DNA of 64,000 nucleotides, taken from NCBI GenBank assembly GCA_948144175.1, contig CANXME010001990.1, positions 3,100,001 through 3,164,000 on the forward strand, read 5' to 3'. Under the pieces are notes generated by a model. The model was not told the DNA's origin. It made no database searches and worked only from the letters and a program-made list of their open reading frames with translations. The position numbers were made by a program, and so were the translations under genes. Each line of letters starts with the position of its first letter. Position 1 is the first letter of the stretch. Shown in pieces: positions 1 through 12,600 of this stretch. Source of the stretch: Closterium sp. NIES-65. Its lineage: Eukaryota > Streptophyta > Zygnematophyceae > Desmidiales > Closteriaceae.

Positions 1-296
1 CGGAGTGCGCGCAGGCGCAGGCCATCACATGCGATGGCGATGGCATGGTGACGTCACTGTGAGTGGGGGAGCGCACGGGATGCATGGTGGGCGCTGTGCG
101 TGCGAGGGCTCGGTGCCGTGCCGTGGTTGTGAGTGCGATGGGGCGAAAGGGAGGAGCAGGGGCATTCAAGTCGCGTGTGGGTGGAGGCGCGAGGGGTATG
201 AGCGCGAGAGGCGAGGGCAAGATTGCATGGAGAGCCGCACCACGTGCATGCCGTGCCAACACGCACCGCTCTCATGCGCACGCACTTATCCCTCCT

Positions 297-314
297 CCCC
301 CCCCCCCCCCCCCC
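297..314. repeat. poly-C tract
   Basis: Run of 18 C, in the intron or flank before the first LRR exon of the window. Bases 1-495 otherwise show no coding segment I can support. Confidence 0.9.
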
Positions 315-373
315 ACCGCTACTGTTCTTGCTTCATCACGCCATGGCCATGGCCACGGCTCTTGCTCAACCGG

Positions 374-472
374 CTCTCGCCTGCCACCAACCCCCCACAT
401 ACATCTCGCCTGCCACCAACCCCCCACGTACATCTCGCCTGCCACCAACCCCCCACGTACATCTCTCCACCC
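374..472. repeat. 29-bp repeat, 3 copies
   Basis: Three near-identical units containing CGCCTGCCACCAACCCCCCA, upstream of LRR exon 1. Confidence 0.9.
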
Positions 473-495
473 GCCTCCCCCTGCGCCATGGCCAG

Positions 496-567
496 GGACG
501 TGGCGCAGAGGAATCTCACCGGCTCCCTGCCCTTCGCCCTCTCCGCCCTCTCCCGCCTCCACTCCCT
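496..567 (+). CDS. LRR exon 1 (first in window)
   Basis: Exactly 72 nt between AG (494-495) and GT (568-569). It starts with one base completing the previous codon and then encodes 24 residues beginning [12 protein letters not shown] and ending SRLHSL. It has the plant LRR signature (N-L-T-G-x-L-P) with phase-2 introns on both sides. Confidence 0.75.
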
Positions 568-1340
568 GTCAGTCACCCCGCCCCGTCGCTCTCTTGTCTG
601 CTCACTCCACCCGTCTCCACTCCACCCGACTCCACTCCACCCGTCTCCACTCCACCCGACTCCTTTGCCTTCTCGCTCTCATGCTCTGCCCACCTCCACC
701 CATAACCCACCATACCCCCCCTTCCACCCCCCTCGCCCTCGTGTACGCGAGGCGCGCAGTAATGTGCGCAGCAACCAATTGTCGGGACCTCTGCCGCCCG
801 CCCTCTCCACTCTCGCCCGCCTGCGCACCCTGTGAGGCGAACTGCCCCCTGTGAGGCGCACTGCCCCCTGTGAGGCGCACTGCCCCCTGTGAGGCGCACT
901 GCCCCCTGTGAGGCGAACTGCCCCCTGTGAGGCGCACTGCCCCCTGTGAGGCGCACTGCCCCCTGTGAGGCGCACTGCCCCCTGTGAGGCGCACTGCCCC
1001 CTGTGATGCGCACTGCCCCCTGTGAGGCGCACTGCCCCCTGTGAGGCGCACTGCCCCCTGTGATGCGCACTGCCCCCTGTGAGGCGCACTGCCCCCTGTG
1101 AGGCGCACTGCCCCCTGTGAGGCGCACTGCCCCCTGTGAGGCGCACTGCCCCCTGTGAGGCGCACTGCCCCAAGCGATGGGATGAGGGCTTGAGTTGAGG
1201 ATGCGTGAGGGGAGCGAGCCAGCTGCTGGTCATCTTCTGCTCTCTGCTGGTCATCTTCTGCTCGCTGCTGGTCATCTTCTGCTCTCTGTAGGCACGCGCT
1301 GATGGAAGGTCGCTCATTCCCTTTTTCGTGTGTGTGCGTG

Positions 1341-1404
<64 letters not shown>

Positions 1405-1571
1405 TATGCGCGCGCGCGTATGTGTGTGCTTCTGTGTGTGTGTGCGCGTGGGGGGAAGGGGATACGCATGCGCGCTTGTGTGTGTGTGTGCGCACGTGCC
1501 CGCGCGCGCGCGCGTGTGTGACTGTGTGTGTGCATGTGTGTGTAACTGTTTATGTTTGCGCATGCGTGTGT

Positions 1572-1634
<63 letters not shown>

Positions 1635-4600
1635 CACACATGCAGAACTCTAAGCAGCAACAATTTCACCGGCCCTATTTTCGAAGTCGTTACCAACCTG
1701 CCATCCCTTGTCTCCCTGTATCCAACCTGCCATCCCTTGTCTCCCTGTATCCAACCTGCCATCCCTTGTCTCCCTGTATCCAACCTAGGGTTGAGCAAAA
1801 ACACGAACACCTGTTCGGTTCGCCTCGAACACGTTCGAGGCGAACCGAACAGGTTTTTTTTTTTGGCTTAAAATGTTCGCCGAACAGTGTTCGATGTTCG
1901 CCCGAACACGTTCGTGTTCGGGCAGCTGCTGCAATTTGCCCGCGACGAACACGAACAGTGTTCGAGGTTCGCCCGAACACGCCTTCACAGGCGAACGGCG
2001 AACACCATTTTTTGCTCAAAGTGTTCGCCGAACCGAACAGTGTTCGGTTCCGCAAACGAAGGTGTTCGTGTAGGGGCGAACACGAACACGTTCGTGTTCG
2101 CCACTTGCTCATCCCTAATCCAACCTGCCATCCCTTGTCTCCCTGTATCCAACCTGCCATCCCTTGTCTCCCTGTATCCAACCTGCCATCCCTTGTCTCC
2201 CTGTATCCTACCTGCCATCCCTTGTCTCCCTGTATCCAACCTGCCATCCCTTGTCTCCCTGTATCCAACCTGCCATCCCTTGTCTCCCTGTATCCAACCT
2301 GCCATCCCTTGTCTCCTTGTATCCAACCTGCCATCCCTTGTCTCCCTGTATCCAACCTGCCATCCCTTGTCTCCTTGTATCCAACCTGCCATCCCTTGTC
2401 TCCCTGTATCCAACCTGCCATCCCTTGTCTCCCTGTATCCAACCTGCCATCCCTTGTCTCCTTGTATCCAACCTGCCATCCCTTGTCTCCCTGTATCCAA
2501 CCTGCCATCCCTTGTCTCCCTGTATCCAACCTGCCATCCCTTGTCTCCCTGTATCCAACCTGCCATCCCTTGTCTCCCTGTATCCAACCTGCCATCCCTT
2601 GTCTCCTTGTATCCAACCTGCCATCCCTTGTCTCCCTGTATCCAACCTGCCATCCCTTGTCTCCCTGTATCCAACCTGCCATCCCTTGTCTCCCTGTATC
2701 CAACCTGCCATCCCTTGTCTCCCTGTATCCAACCTGCCATCCTTTTTGTTGCCTTGCAATCGTGTTTGCTTTGTGATGTGGTGTGGAGCGGGTGAGGCAT
2801 CACATGGAATGACAGTCTTCGGGATCTCATCCGCACATGCTGCACCATCACACTGCCCTTCGCCTTCTCCCGTTCCTCTCTTGCTCTCCCCACCATGCTT
2901 CTCTTCACTTCACCCTCCTCCTCCATCCCTCTCTTCTCATTCCCATAATCTCTGCTCGCCTCACATCGTCTCTGCCTAGCCCTGCTTTCTGTTCCTTATA
3001 CTCCTACTCCCATCCCATCCCTCGCAGCATCATCGTCTGTGGTTGACATTCAACCCACCCAGCTGACCCCCCCTTCCCCCGTCATCTAACCCCCCTCGCC
3101 GCACCAGTTCGTTGTACAGCAATCGCTTCACAGGGCCCGTCTTACCAGCCATCTCACGCCTGCACCGACTTGCGCTTCTGTCAGCTCCCCGCGCCTCCCT
3201 CTCTCCCTCACTCCCTCTCAAATGGTCCTTATATTGAATCAGAACGGGTACAGTTCAAGTAGTGAGAGCAGATGAGATATGCCTATTACTGCTACCATCT
3301 CCCTCTCCTCCTCCCTCACCACCTCCCTCGCTCGCGTCTCACTTCGTTGCTCGCTACTACCGCCACTTCCTGTCTCTTGCTCTCCTCAGCTAACTGCCCT
3401 CCTACCCACTCCGCCCTTTTGGTCCTTTCCACTTTCGCCTTTTCCTGTGTCCTTTCTCCTATTGCCCCTCCCCTCCAACCCATCCCCTTCCCCTCCCATG
3501 CATGCCCTCCCTCCCATGCATGCCCTCCCTCCCGCGCATGGCCCTCCCTTACCTCCTATGCCTCCACTCTCCTTTCCCGTCCCGCCCAACATGCGTCCAG
3601 AGAAATGGATTTTAACAACTTGCACACACCACTGCCGCGAGAAATCAGCCATCTCACAGCCCTCTCCTTCCTGTACGCCTCTCCCTTCCCGTACGCCTAA
3701 GTTGCAGAAGAGTCTAAGACGCTAGACGCGCGTCTTGGGCAGATTAGACGCTGGGATAGACACAAGCCCGGGCAAGCAAAAAAAAAGTACTTCCAGCCAA
3801 AAAAACGTTCTATGGGGCATGGGGAGGGGGGGAGAAGGACATTGCACACATTTTGGCAAAAAGGGTTGAGGATTTTGAAGGAGAATTGAGTTGAACTAGA
3901 TATGAGCACAGATGAGGTGGTTCCGCTCCTAAATACTTTTGGTGGTGGTTAGAAACAAGAGCTTTGGGGTTGATATTTAGGTTAGGGGTTAACAAAACTT
4001 GGTTGGGGGGGCTGTTTTTTGTTATGGTCGAAATGGGTGGGGCGGGGGGTTGTAATGTCGCGAAATTGAATTTCGCATCGAAAGGCGGAATTCAATTTCG
4101 CTCGCGCGGTTTTTTTTTTCGGGCTGCCCGAAAATTTTCCCCCATGCGTCTAGCGTCTTCCGCAACTTAGCCGTACGCCTCCCTTCCCGTACGCCTCCCT
4201 TCCCGTACGCCTCTCCCTTCCCATACGCCTCTCCCTTGCTGTACACATCCCATCCCAACCCATCCCATTCCATCCCATCCCACCCCATGCCCATTCCACT
4301 GCTTGCAACGCCACCCGTCCTTCCCTGGTCTGCCACAGGAGCATGGGATACACTGGCCTCTCAGGCCCGCTGCCCGACACCATCGCTGCCCTCACAGCCC
4401 TTCAGTACATGTAACCACCGCCTCTCTCCCTTGCACTTTGTCTGATCTGCATTTCCTTGACCTCGTAACATGGTAACCATCCACACCGCACATCTGCCGC
4501 ATCTTGCATGCCATCAGCATGCTTGTATCCTTTCTCTTGCTCTCCTTGCATGCTTTTATCCTCTCTCTTGCTCTCCTTGCATGCATCCCTCCATTGCAAC

Positions 4601-7600
4601 ACCCATCGTCCCTCCCGTCCCATACCCCATGGTCCACCACCCATCACCACCCATCACCACGCACCACCACCCACCACCACCCACCACCACCCGCCACCAG
4701 GTACGCGCCATCCAACGGCATCACAGGGAGCATCCCGTCCAGTATTGCAGCCCTTTCGCGCCTCAAGTACTTGTGAGTCGCACACGCCTCTCGGCACCTT
4801 TGAGACCTAGTATGAGAGACCAATGTCTGAGTGTTTTCAAGAGCATGAGATGAGGTGCTGTGCTTGAGCGCTCCCACACCCTCTTCTCTTGTTTTCCCTT
4901 ACTGTACTTCTCCCCCCCTCTGCTGCTCTGCTCTTGCCCCCCTCAGTTTTTCTGATTCTGCTCTCCTTTGCTGCTCTGCTTCTGCCCACATCTGCTTCTG
5001 CCCACATCTGCTGCTCTTGGCCCGTGCGTGCTGCAGGATTGCACAGGGAGAGGACACAGGGGAAAGCACTCCTCCTTAACCGTGCCCGTCCTCTCCCATT
5101 CCCCACCACCGCATGCATGGCAGGGTGCTCAGTCAGAACCCCTACCTCACGGGCTCCCTGCCTCACGCCCTCTCCCGCCTCACCACCCTCCAGCAGCTGT
5201 CAGGCCCTCCCCTCCCCTGCCCCTCGCCCCTCCCCCTGCCCTCCCCTCCCCTGCCCTCCTCCCTGCCCTCCCTCCCTGCCCCCTCCCCTGCCCTCCCCTC
5301 CCCTGCCCTCCCCTCCCCTGCCCTCCCCTCCCCTGCCCTCCCTCCCTGCCCTCCCCTCCCCTGCCCTCCCCTCCCCTGCCCTCCCCTCCCCTGCCCTCCC
5401 CTCCCCTGCCCTCCCCTCCCCTGCCCTCCCCTCCCCTGCCCTCCCCTCCCCTGCCCTCCCCTCCCCTGCCCTCCCCTCCCCTGCCCTCCCCTCCCTGCCC
5501 TCCCCTCCCCTGCCCTCCCCTCCCCTGCCCTCCCCTCCCCTGCCCTCCCTCCCCTGCCCTCCCCTCCCCTGCCCTCCCCTCCCCTGCCCTCGCCCTCCCC
5601 TCCCTCCCCTCCCCTGCCCTCCCCTCCCCTGCCCTCCCCTCCCCTGCCCTCCCCTCCCCTGCCCTCCCCTCCCCTGCCTCCCTCCCCTGCCCTCCCCTCC
5701 CCTGCCCCTCCCCTCCCCTCCCTGCCCTCCCCTCCCTCCCCTCCCCTCCCCTGCCCTCCCCTCCCCTGCCCTCCCCTCCCCTCCCTCCCCTCCCCTGCCC
5801 TCCCCTCCCCTGCCCCTGCCTCCCCTCCCCTGCCCTCCCCTCCCCTGCCCTCCCCTCCCCTGCCCTCCCCTCCCCTGCCCTCCCCTCCCCTGCCCTCCCC
5901 TCCCCTGCCCTCCCCTCCCCTGCCCTCCCCTCCCCTGCCCTCCCCTCCCCTGCCCTCCCCTCCCCTGCCCTCCCCTCCCCTGCCCTCCCCTCCCCTGCCC
6001 TCCCCTCCCCTGCCCTCCCCTCCCCTGCCCTCCCCTCCCCTGCCCTCCCCTCCCCTGCCCTCCCCTCCCCTGCCCTCCCCTCCCCTGCCCTCCCCTCCCC
6101 TGCCCTCCCCTCCCCTGCCCTCCCCTCCCCTGCCCTCCCCTCCCCTGCCCTCCCCTCCCCTGCCCTCCCCTCCCCTGCCCTCCCCTCCCCTGCCCTCCCC
6201 TCCCCTGCCCTCCCCTCCCCTGCCCTCCCCTCCCCTGCCCTCCCCTCCCCTGCCCTCCCCTCCCCTGCCCTCCCCTCCCCTGCCCTCCCCTCCCCTGCCC
6301 TCCCCTCCCCTGCCCTCCCCTCCCCTGCCCTCCCCTCCCTGCCCTCCCTCCCCTGCCCTCCCCTCCCCTGCCCTCCCCTCCCCTGCCCTCCCCTCCCCTG
6401 CCCTCCCCTCCCCTGCCCTCCCCTCCCCTGCCCTCCCCTCCCCTGCCCTCCCCTCCCACATCCTCCCTTGCCCTCCCCTCCCCTGCCCTCCCCTCCCCTG
6501 CCCTCCCCTCCCCTGCCCTCCCCTCCCCTGCCCTCCCCTCCCCTGCCCTCCCCTCCCCTGCCCTCCCCTCCCCTGCCCTCCCCTCCCCTCCCCTGCCCTC
6601 CCCTCCCCTCCCGTCCCCTCCCCTCCCCTCCCTCCTTCCCCACCATCCGCTCTGTCCCTCCTCCTGCGTTTCTCGCATTTGACTCTTCACCGCCCTGTAC
6701 CATCTCTCACCATTCTGCATCGCTGCCCCCTACAGCACCTGTGCTGCTCCATCTCATCCCGCAACTGCTCTCTCCCGCCCGCCGTCCCTCCCATTTCGCC
6801 GCACTCCCCTCCGCATCTCTCATCCCTGCCAAGTCCTGTCCCTCTCCCATGCTTTCAGCATCCCCTTTTTTCGTGCCATGCCTCATCCCCTTCTCTTATG
6901 CCATCTTTCCCATTCCCACCCTTCCCCCTTCCCCCTTCCGCTTCCCCCTTCTCCCCCCTCCCCTCCCCATCCCCCCTTCTCCCCCCCCCTCCTTCCCCTT
7001 CCCCCCTCCCCCTTCCCCCCCCTTCCATATTCCCCGCTCCCCCTGCCCGCGTGCCCATGGGGTGCGCGCCCCCACCAGGCTACTAGGAGGCACGGCCATA
7101 TCGGGCCACGTGCCGCGCTTCCTCGCCGCCCTCACTCGCCTCTCCACCCTGTGCGCCCCTGCCCCCTTTTCCGCCCCTGCCCCCTTTTCCGCCCCTGCCC
7201 CCTTTTCCTCCCCTGCCCCCTTTTCCTCCCCTGCCCCCTTTTCCTCCCCTGCCCCCTTTTCCTCCCCTGCCCCCGTTTCCTCCCCTGCCCCCTTTTCCTC
7301 CCTTGCCCCCTTTTCCTCCCCTGCCCCCTTTTCCTCCCCTGCCCCCTTTTCCTCCCCTGCCCCCTTTTCCTCCCCTGCCCTCTTTTCCTCCCCTTCCCAA
7401 CCTCTGCGCCGCCCTCCGCCCTCTCCTGCCCATCCTGCGGGTGTGGCGTCCACCTCCTGCCTGCCATGTCCGTGCCTTTCAACAACCCACTCAATGCCCT
7501 CCCATGCTTCTTGTCTCCCTCGCCTCACTTCACTCTCACCTTCCGCTGGTCTGGTTGGTCTCTGCCGCCCCTCCTCCTTGCTCCCCTTTGTCTCACTTTC

Positions 7601-9543
7601 CCGCCCGCATTCCACTCAGTGAATTGTCTGATACGAAGCTTCAAGGAACCATCCCTGCTGCTTTTGGAGCTCTCACGAATCTTTACTCCTTGTACGATTT
7701 CCTCCTCCTTCACCACATACTCGAATGTATATACATATATACAATAACATGTTTCTATCTCTTATCTCGAACGACCCTCGAGGCAGGCCATGAGTGCCTG
7801 TCACATATGGCACAGCCTTCACATGATATACCTGTGACAATCATGCAGAAGAACCCCAGTTTAGACTGAATGATTGGAGTTGTACCTTTTAGAGGGAGCA
7901 ATAACGGGTGGTTGGCCATGATTACTGCGTCGCACCAAGCAATGACTTGGCTTGCAAAGACTGGGGGGGTCCAAATAATCTCTGACCCGCAACCCTAGCA
8001 AAACGGCTGTCCTTGATTAAGGCCTGCCACAGAATGCGTTCCGCATTAGTCGGATTTCTGCGTGGCAGGGGCGGCAGCCCTCGGATAAATCGCTTAAAAA
8101 TCGACGATCGAAAGTGTATCACCCTGATCTGCCGAGCAGCTCAGAGCTTAAGGCTGGTTCAAACCCAAAGATCGATCAAGCTAAGGGCGATTCCTCCCCT
8201 AGCCTACGACCGCCGCCGACCCGCTCTAAAGAGTTTGGGTGCCTAACTATTACCAAGCATTATAGCCCCATATAAGAGAGACAGAAAGGATGATGAGCTG
8301 ACACTGCCTCTGTGTGCCCATCTGCCCTCTGTGTGCCCATCTGCCCTCTGTGTGCCCATCTGCCCTCTGTGTGCCCATCTGCCCTCTGTGTGCCCATCTG
8401 CCCTCTGTGTGCATCATCTTTCAGTCAGGTTCCTAGCACCGTGCTTTGCCCAGCAGAGGGTAGCTGTGGAATGAATCTCAACCGTTCATCCATCTTTTGC
8501 AGGATCTGCTCGACTTTCTGCTCCATGTGTACCCCCATCAACGGTCAGGATCATGCCAACCAACCAACCATGCACTTGGCCTTGCTTTTGTCGTCCACGC
8601 CACGTGCTCCCCCTCTTTAGCTCCCCGAATTTACCCCTCCAATCTTCCCCTGCCTTTCTGCTCACTTAGTCATGATTGGTCGACCCGTCCCGACCCGACC
8701 CGATTCTATGCTTCCCTAGTCTACTCCTCCAATTTATCTGTGTGTTCACTAGTCTAATGCTTGCTTACTAAAACCTGCCCACCCATCCCCTATCCCATCG
8801 GCCACCCATCCATCACCCCACCCCCTCATCCCATCCCCGAATCGTATCCCTCCCAGCACCAATCACCAGGCCGCCTCCCCCTTCCCCTCCGCCCCCTCCG
8901 CCATCCCCCTCTCCCCCACCGCCTCCCCCTATCATCACGGCCCTCCTCGCTTCCCCTCCTCCTCCCCTCCTTCTCCCCTCCTCCCTCTCACCATCCACGA
9001 TTGCGGGGGCAGCAACGGGTGCGGTGCTACTGCTGCTGCTGCTGCTGGCAGTGGTGGGGGGGGGTTGGGGGCTGTGGCAGTGGAGGCAGGGGCAAACGCG
9101 GAAGGGGGAAGATATGAGTGAGTGGGTGGGGAGAGGGGGGAGAGGAGAGTGCAGGGGGGGAAAAAGAAGAGGGCCTGCAATGTGATGGGTGTGCCTTGTT
9201 GTGGGCCATGTGACGCTGTGCTGCGCTGACATGCGGTGGGGTATGTGGTGGGGCATGCAGTGGGGTATGCGGTGGGGTATGTGGTGGGGCATGCAGTGGG
9301 GTATGTGGAGGGGCATGTGGAGGGGCATGTGGAGGGGCATGTGGAGGGGCATGTGGAGGGGCATGTGGAGGGGCATGTGGAGGGGCATGTGATTCTACGT
9401 TGCCATGGGTTTGTTGGGTGAGCCGATGTGTGTGGGAGGGGGGGAAGAAAGTGTGTGAGTGTGGGTGGGGCGGTGGGTGTCTGTATCTGTATGTGTTTGT
9501 GGTGTCTGTGTGCCATGCTGCCCCCTTCTTGCTGGGTGTGTGT

Positions 9544-9615
<72 letters not shown>

Positions 9616-12600
9616 AAAGAGAGCGCTTCACTTCTCCTCGTTTCATGTGGTTTCCCTAAACCTCCTTTTCAACAGCGCCACCCCTCTTCCTTCCTTCCTT
9701 CCTTCCTTGACTGCCCATATGCCCCCCGCCCCAACCTCCTCTCATTCCCCCTTTCTCCCATCCCCCCGTTCCCCTTCCAGCTGCAACCATGCCCAAGCAC
9801 AACCCCCCCTGCCCGCACATTCCCCTTGCTGACGTCATCAGGGCCACCAATGGGTGGGCAGCGGGGCGGAGGGTGGGGGGAGGCAGGTGGAGTGACGTGT
9901 ACTGGGGGGAATGGGGGGAGTGGGGGGAGGAAGGGGAGGGGGAAAAGGGTGCGGACGGGGCCAAGGGGGAGAAGGATGATGCGACTGGAACAGAAGGAGA
10001 AGGGAAGCCGGAAGGGGGAGAGGTGGGGAAAGGGTGGGAGAGAAAGCAGGGGGTGCGTGCAGGGAGGGGGAGGGTGCGGGGGCGGGGGGGCGAGTGGGCA
10101 GTGAAGCGCATGAGAGGAGAGGGGGCGCAGTGGGCGTCAATGGAGGCCCACGCGGCTGCCTTGGCGCGCCTGAGACACCCCAACGTGCTCCGCCTCGTGG
10201 GGTGCTGCTGCTGGCCGGGTGAGGGTGACAGCGAGAGGCTGCACGATGCAGGGCAGGGGGGTGTGCGGGAGGAGGGCGTGCAGGAGGGGCGGAATGGGGG
10301 AGAGGGAGGGGGCGGGCAGGGGGGGTGGGGGAGGGCAGGTGTTGGTGTACGAATGGATGGAGAGGGGCAGCGTGCAGGCGCTGCTGCAAACAGGTGCGTG
10401 CTCACAGTGACAGGTGCGCTCACCAGTTTTCTCTCCTTTCCTCTCCTCTCTCCTCTCGTCTCCCTTCCGCTCCTTCCCTCTCCTCTCCTCTCACAACACC
10501 ATGCCACTCCCCCTCCACTCGCAACCGCCACTTGTTGTTCTCCTTGTTTTCTCCTCGCTCGCGCTCCACCTTCCTTCCTCCCGAGGCGGTTCAGCCACCC
10601 AATCCCCAGCGTTGCTGCAGCAGCGTTTGCATGCAGCAGTGGACTCGCTTCCTTCCCTTGTGAACTGTTTTCTCTTTCTTTGTTGACCCCGCACAGCAAA
10701 ACCCCATTCCGCCCACAACCCTCATGTGCCATGTCCCTCCCCCACGCCTCACCTCCCTTGTGCGTCCCGAATCAGCCGCACAGGCAGGCGTCAGCCCGGT
10801 GTCGCTGCGGCAGCGGGTGGGCATCACAGCGGGCGTGCTGAGGGCGCTCAAGGCGGTGCAGAGCCACGGGCGGGTGCACGGCGACCTCAAGCCCTCCAAC
10901 GTCATGCTCTCTGCCGCCTGGGAGGTGCGTGCTCTGCCCTGCTCCAAGTGACTTCCAAGTGACTTCCAAGTGACTTCCAGGTGACTTCCAGGTGACATTT
11001 CAATGTGACTCCTCAGTGAGACGGCTTCAAGTGCGTGTGGGTGATATGACTCCTGGCTTCTAGGAGTCGGAGGAGTTGCCTGCCGTCATGTTTGAACTGC
11101 TTGTAGGCGAAAGGCTCGCCATGAAGGATCATGACAAGTTGGCCAACCATCGATCTTTCGCTCGAGTCTCACATCTCCAATGTGCTCGAGTCTCACATCT
11201 CCAATGTGCTCGAGTCTCACATCTCCAATGTGCTCGAGCCATTTCGTACACCGAATCTCGCCGTGTCCCGAATCGGAAAGTCCGAAGCTCGAGTCGGAAA
11301 TCCCGCGGTTCGGGAAAATAATTTCGGGAGGACCCAAAGAGCGGATGACCCGAAGTCAGGAATACGCCCTAGCAGCAACTCACTGCACCTTCAGTTCTTC
11401 ACCTTTGCCTGGTGACGAGCCCTATGCTGCGCTCGTAGGATCTCTCACCTGTGCACTGATGTGCACTCGACCCGATCTGGCCTACTCTTACGCCACATTG
11501 CTCCTGCTCGCTTCACTCTCCAGCATTGAACCGCTGCCAGGCGGATCCTTGGTGATCTTGTAGCGACTCAGCATCATGTCACTCTCAGGGGATCCCCTTC
11601 GCTCGCATTGAGGATCACAGTGACTCTTCATGGGCTCATGACTTGAGTGCTCACCGCGATTCACAAGGGTACCGTGTTGGTAACGGGGCTGTGAGCTGCC
11701 GTTCTATTCGACCGTCTTCCATCTCTCTGTCCTCGTGTGAGCCCGAGCTTTATGCCGGCACCATGGCTGCTCACGAAGCCCCTTGGCTGACATTATTCCG
11801 TGGCTTCCTCAGCCCACACTTACAATGCCCACACCACCCTCTGTGACAATGAGAGCACCATTCACCTCACCAAAGACCGCCACTAGTCTCCGTGTGAGCT
11901 AGCCCAGCGTGGGCAGCTCAAGGCCGTCCGATTGCAACCTGAGCAGCCGCATCAGCAAGGCCCTTGGCCACCAGGGCCTCCACCGCCTGCTTATGTCTCA
12001 TGGTTGGGAATTCACTCGCCCCATGCCTCACATGTTGCAGCCTGGGGGCTGTGTTCAAATTAGGCTGCCAACAATTTGTGTACTCTCTTCTACATTGAGT
12101 AGGTTGCGTTGTAATTCAGGTGCAGATCTGTTATCCCAACCGTATCCAGGTTGGAATTCCCTCAAAATCCAATCAATCTGCCAACTTATCATTGGCAATT
12201 TGGTCGGATTTCTGAGCCATCCTTTCCCGTCCTTTTCTCAACCCACCTCTGTCTGTGCTCAAGGCTGACCGCCTTCATAATTTAGCTTCTATTCTGACAG
12301 AATCAATTCAGGCGCGGTTCCTCTCCTCTCTCACTCGCCCCTTCCTTACCCACCCTGCCAGGCACGGGTGGGCGACTGGAGTGCGGTGCGCATGGGGCAG
12401 CGCGTGCACGTGGACATGGGCATGGGCAACGGCAACGACAAAGGCCTGGGCGGGTGTCCGGAAGGTTCCTGGAGGAGCGGGAGTGGGGAAGGCGTTGACA
12501 ATGAGGGTGGCATGAGTGGCAGCACTGGGAGCAGTAGCAAGAGTGGCAGCAGCAGCAAGAGTGGCAGCAGCAGCACGAGTGGCAGCAGCAGCAAGAGTGG

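Noticed and set aside
1328-1632. His/Thr- or Val/Cys-repeat ORFs over GT tracts, also near 9540
   Set aside because: Simple-sequence artefacts of (GT)n.
1640-2776. Repeat proteins from the 29-bp array
   Set aside because: Open in all + frames because of the unit sequence, and interrupted by a MITE. Only 1646-1717 has LRR support.
4889-7622. Very long open frames of Pro/Leu/Ser/Ala or Gly/Glu/Arg on both strands
   Set aside because: They are translations of the 15-bp and 18-bp repeats, open in several frames because the units lack stops. The real exons (5124-5198, 7079-7150) are short.
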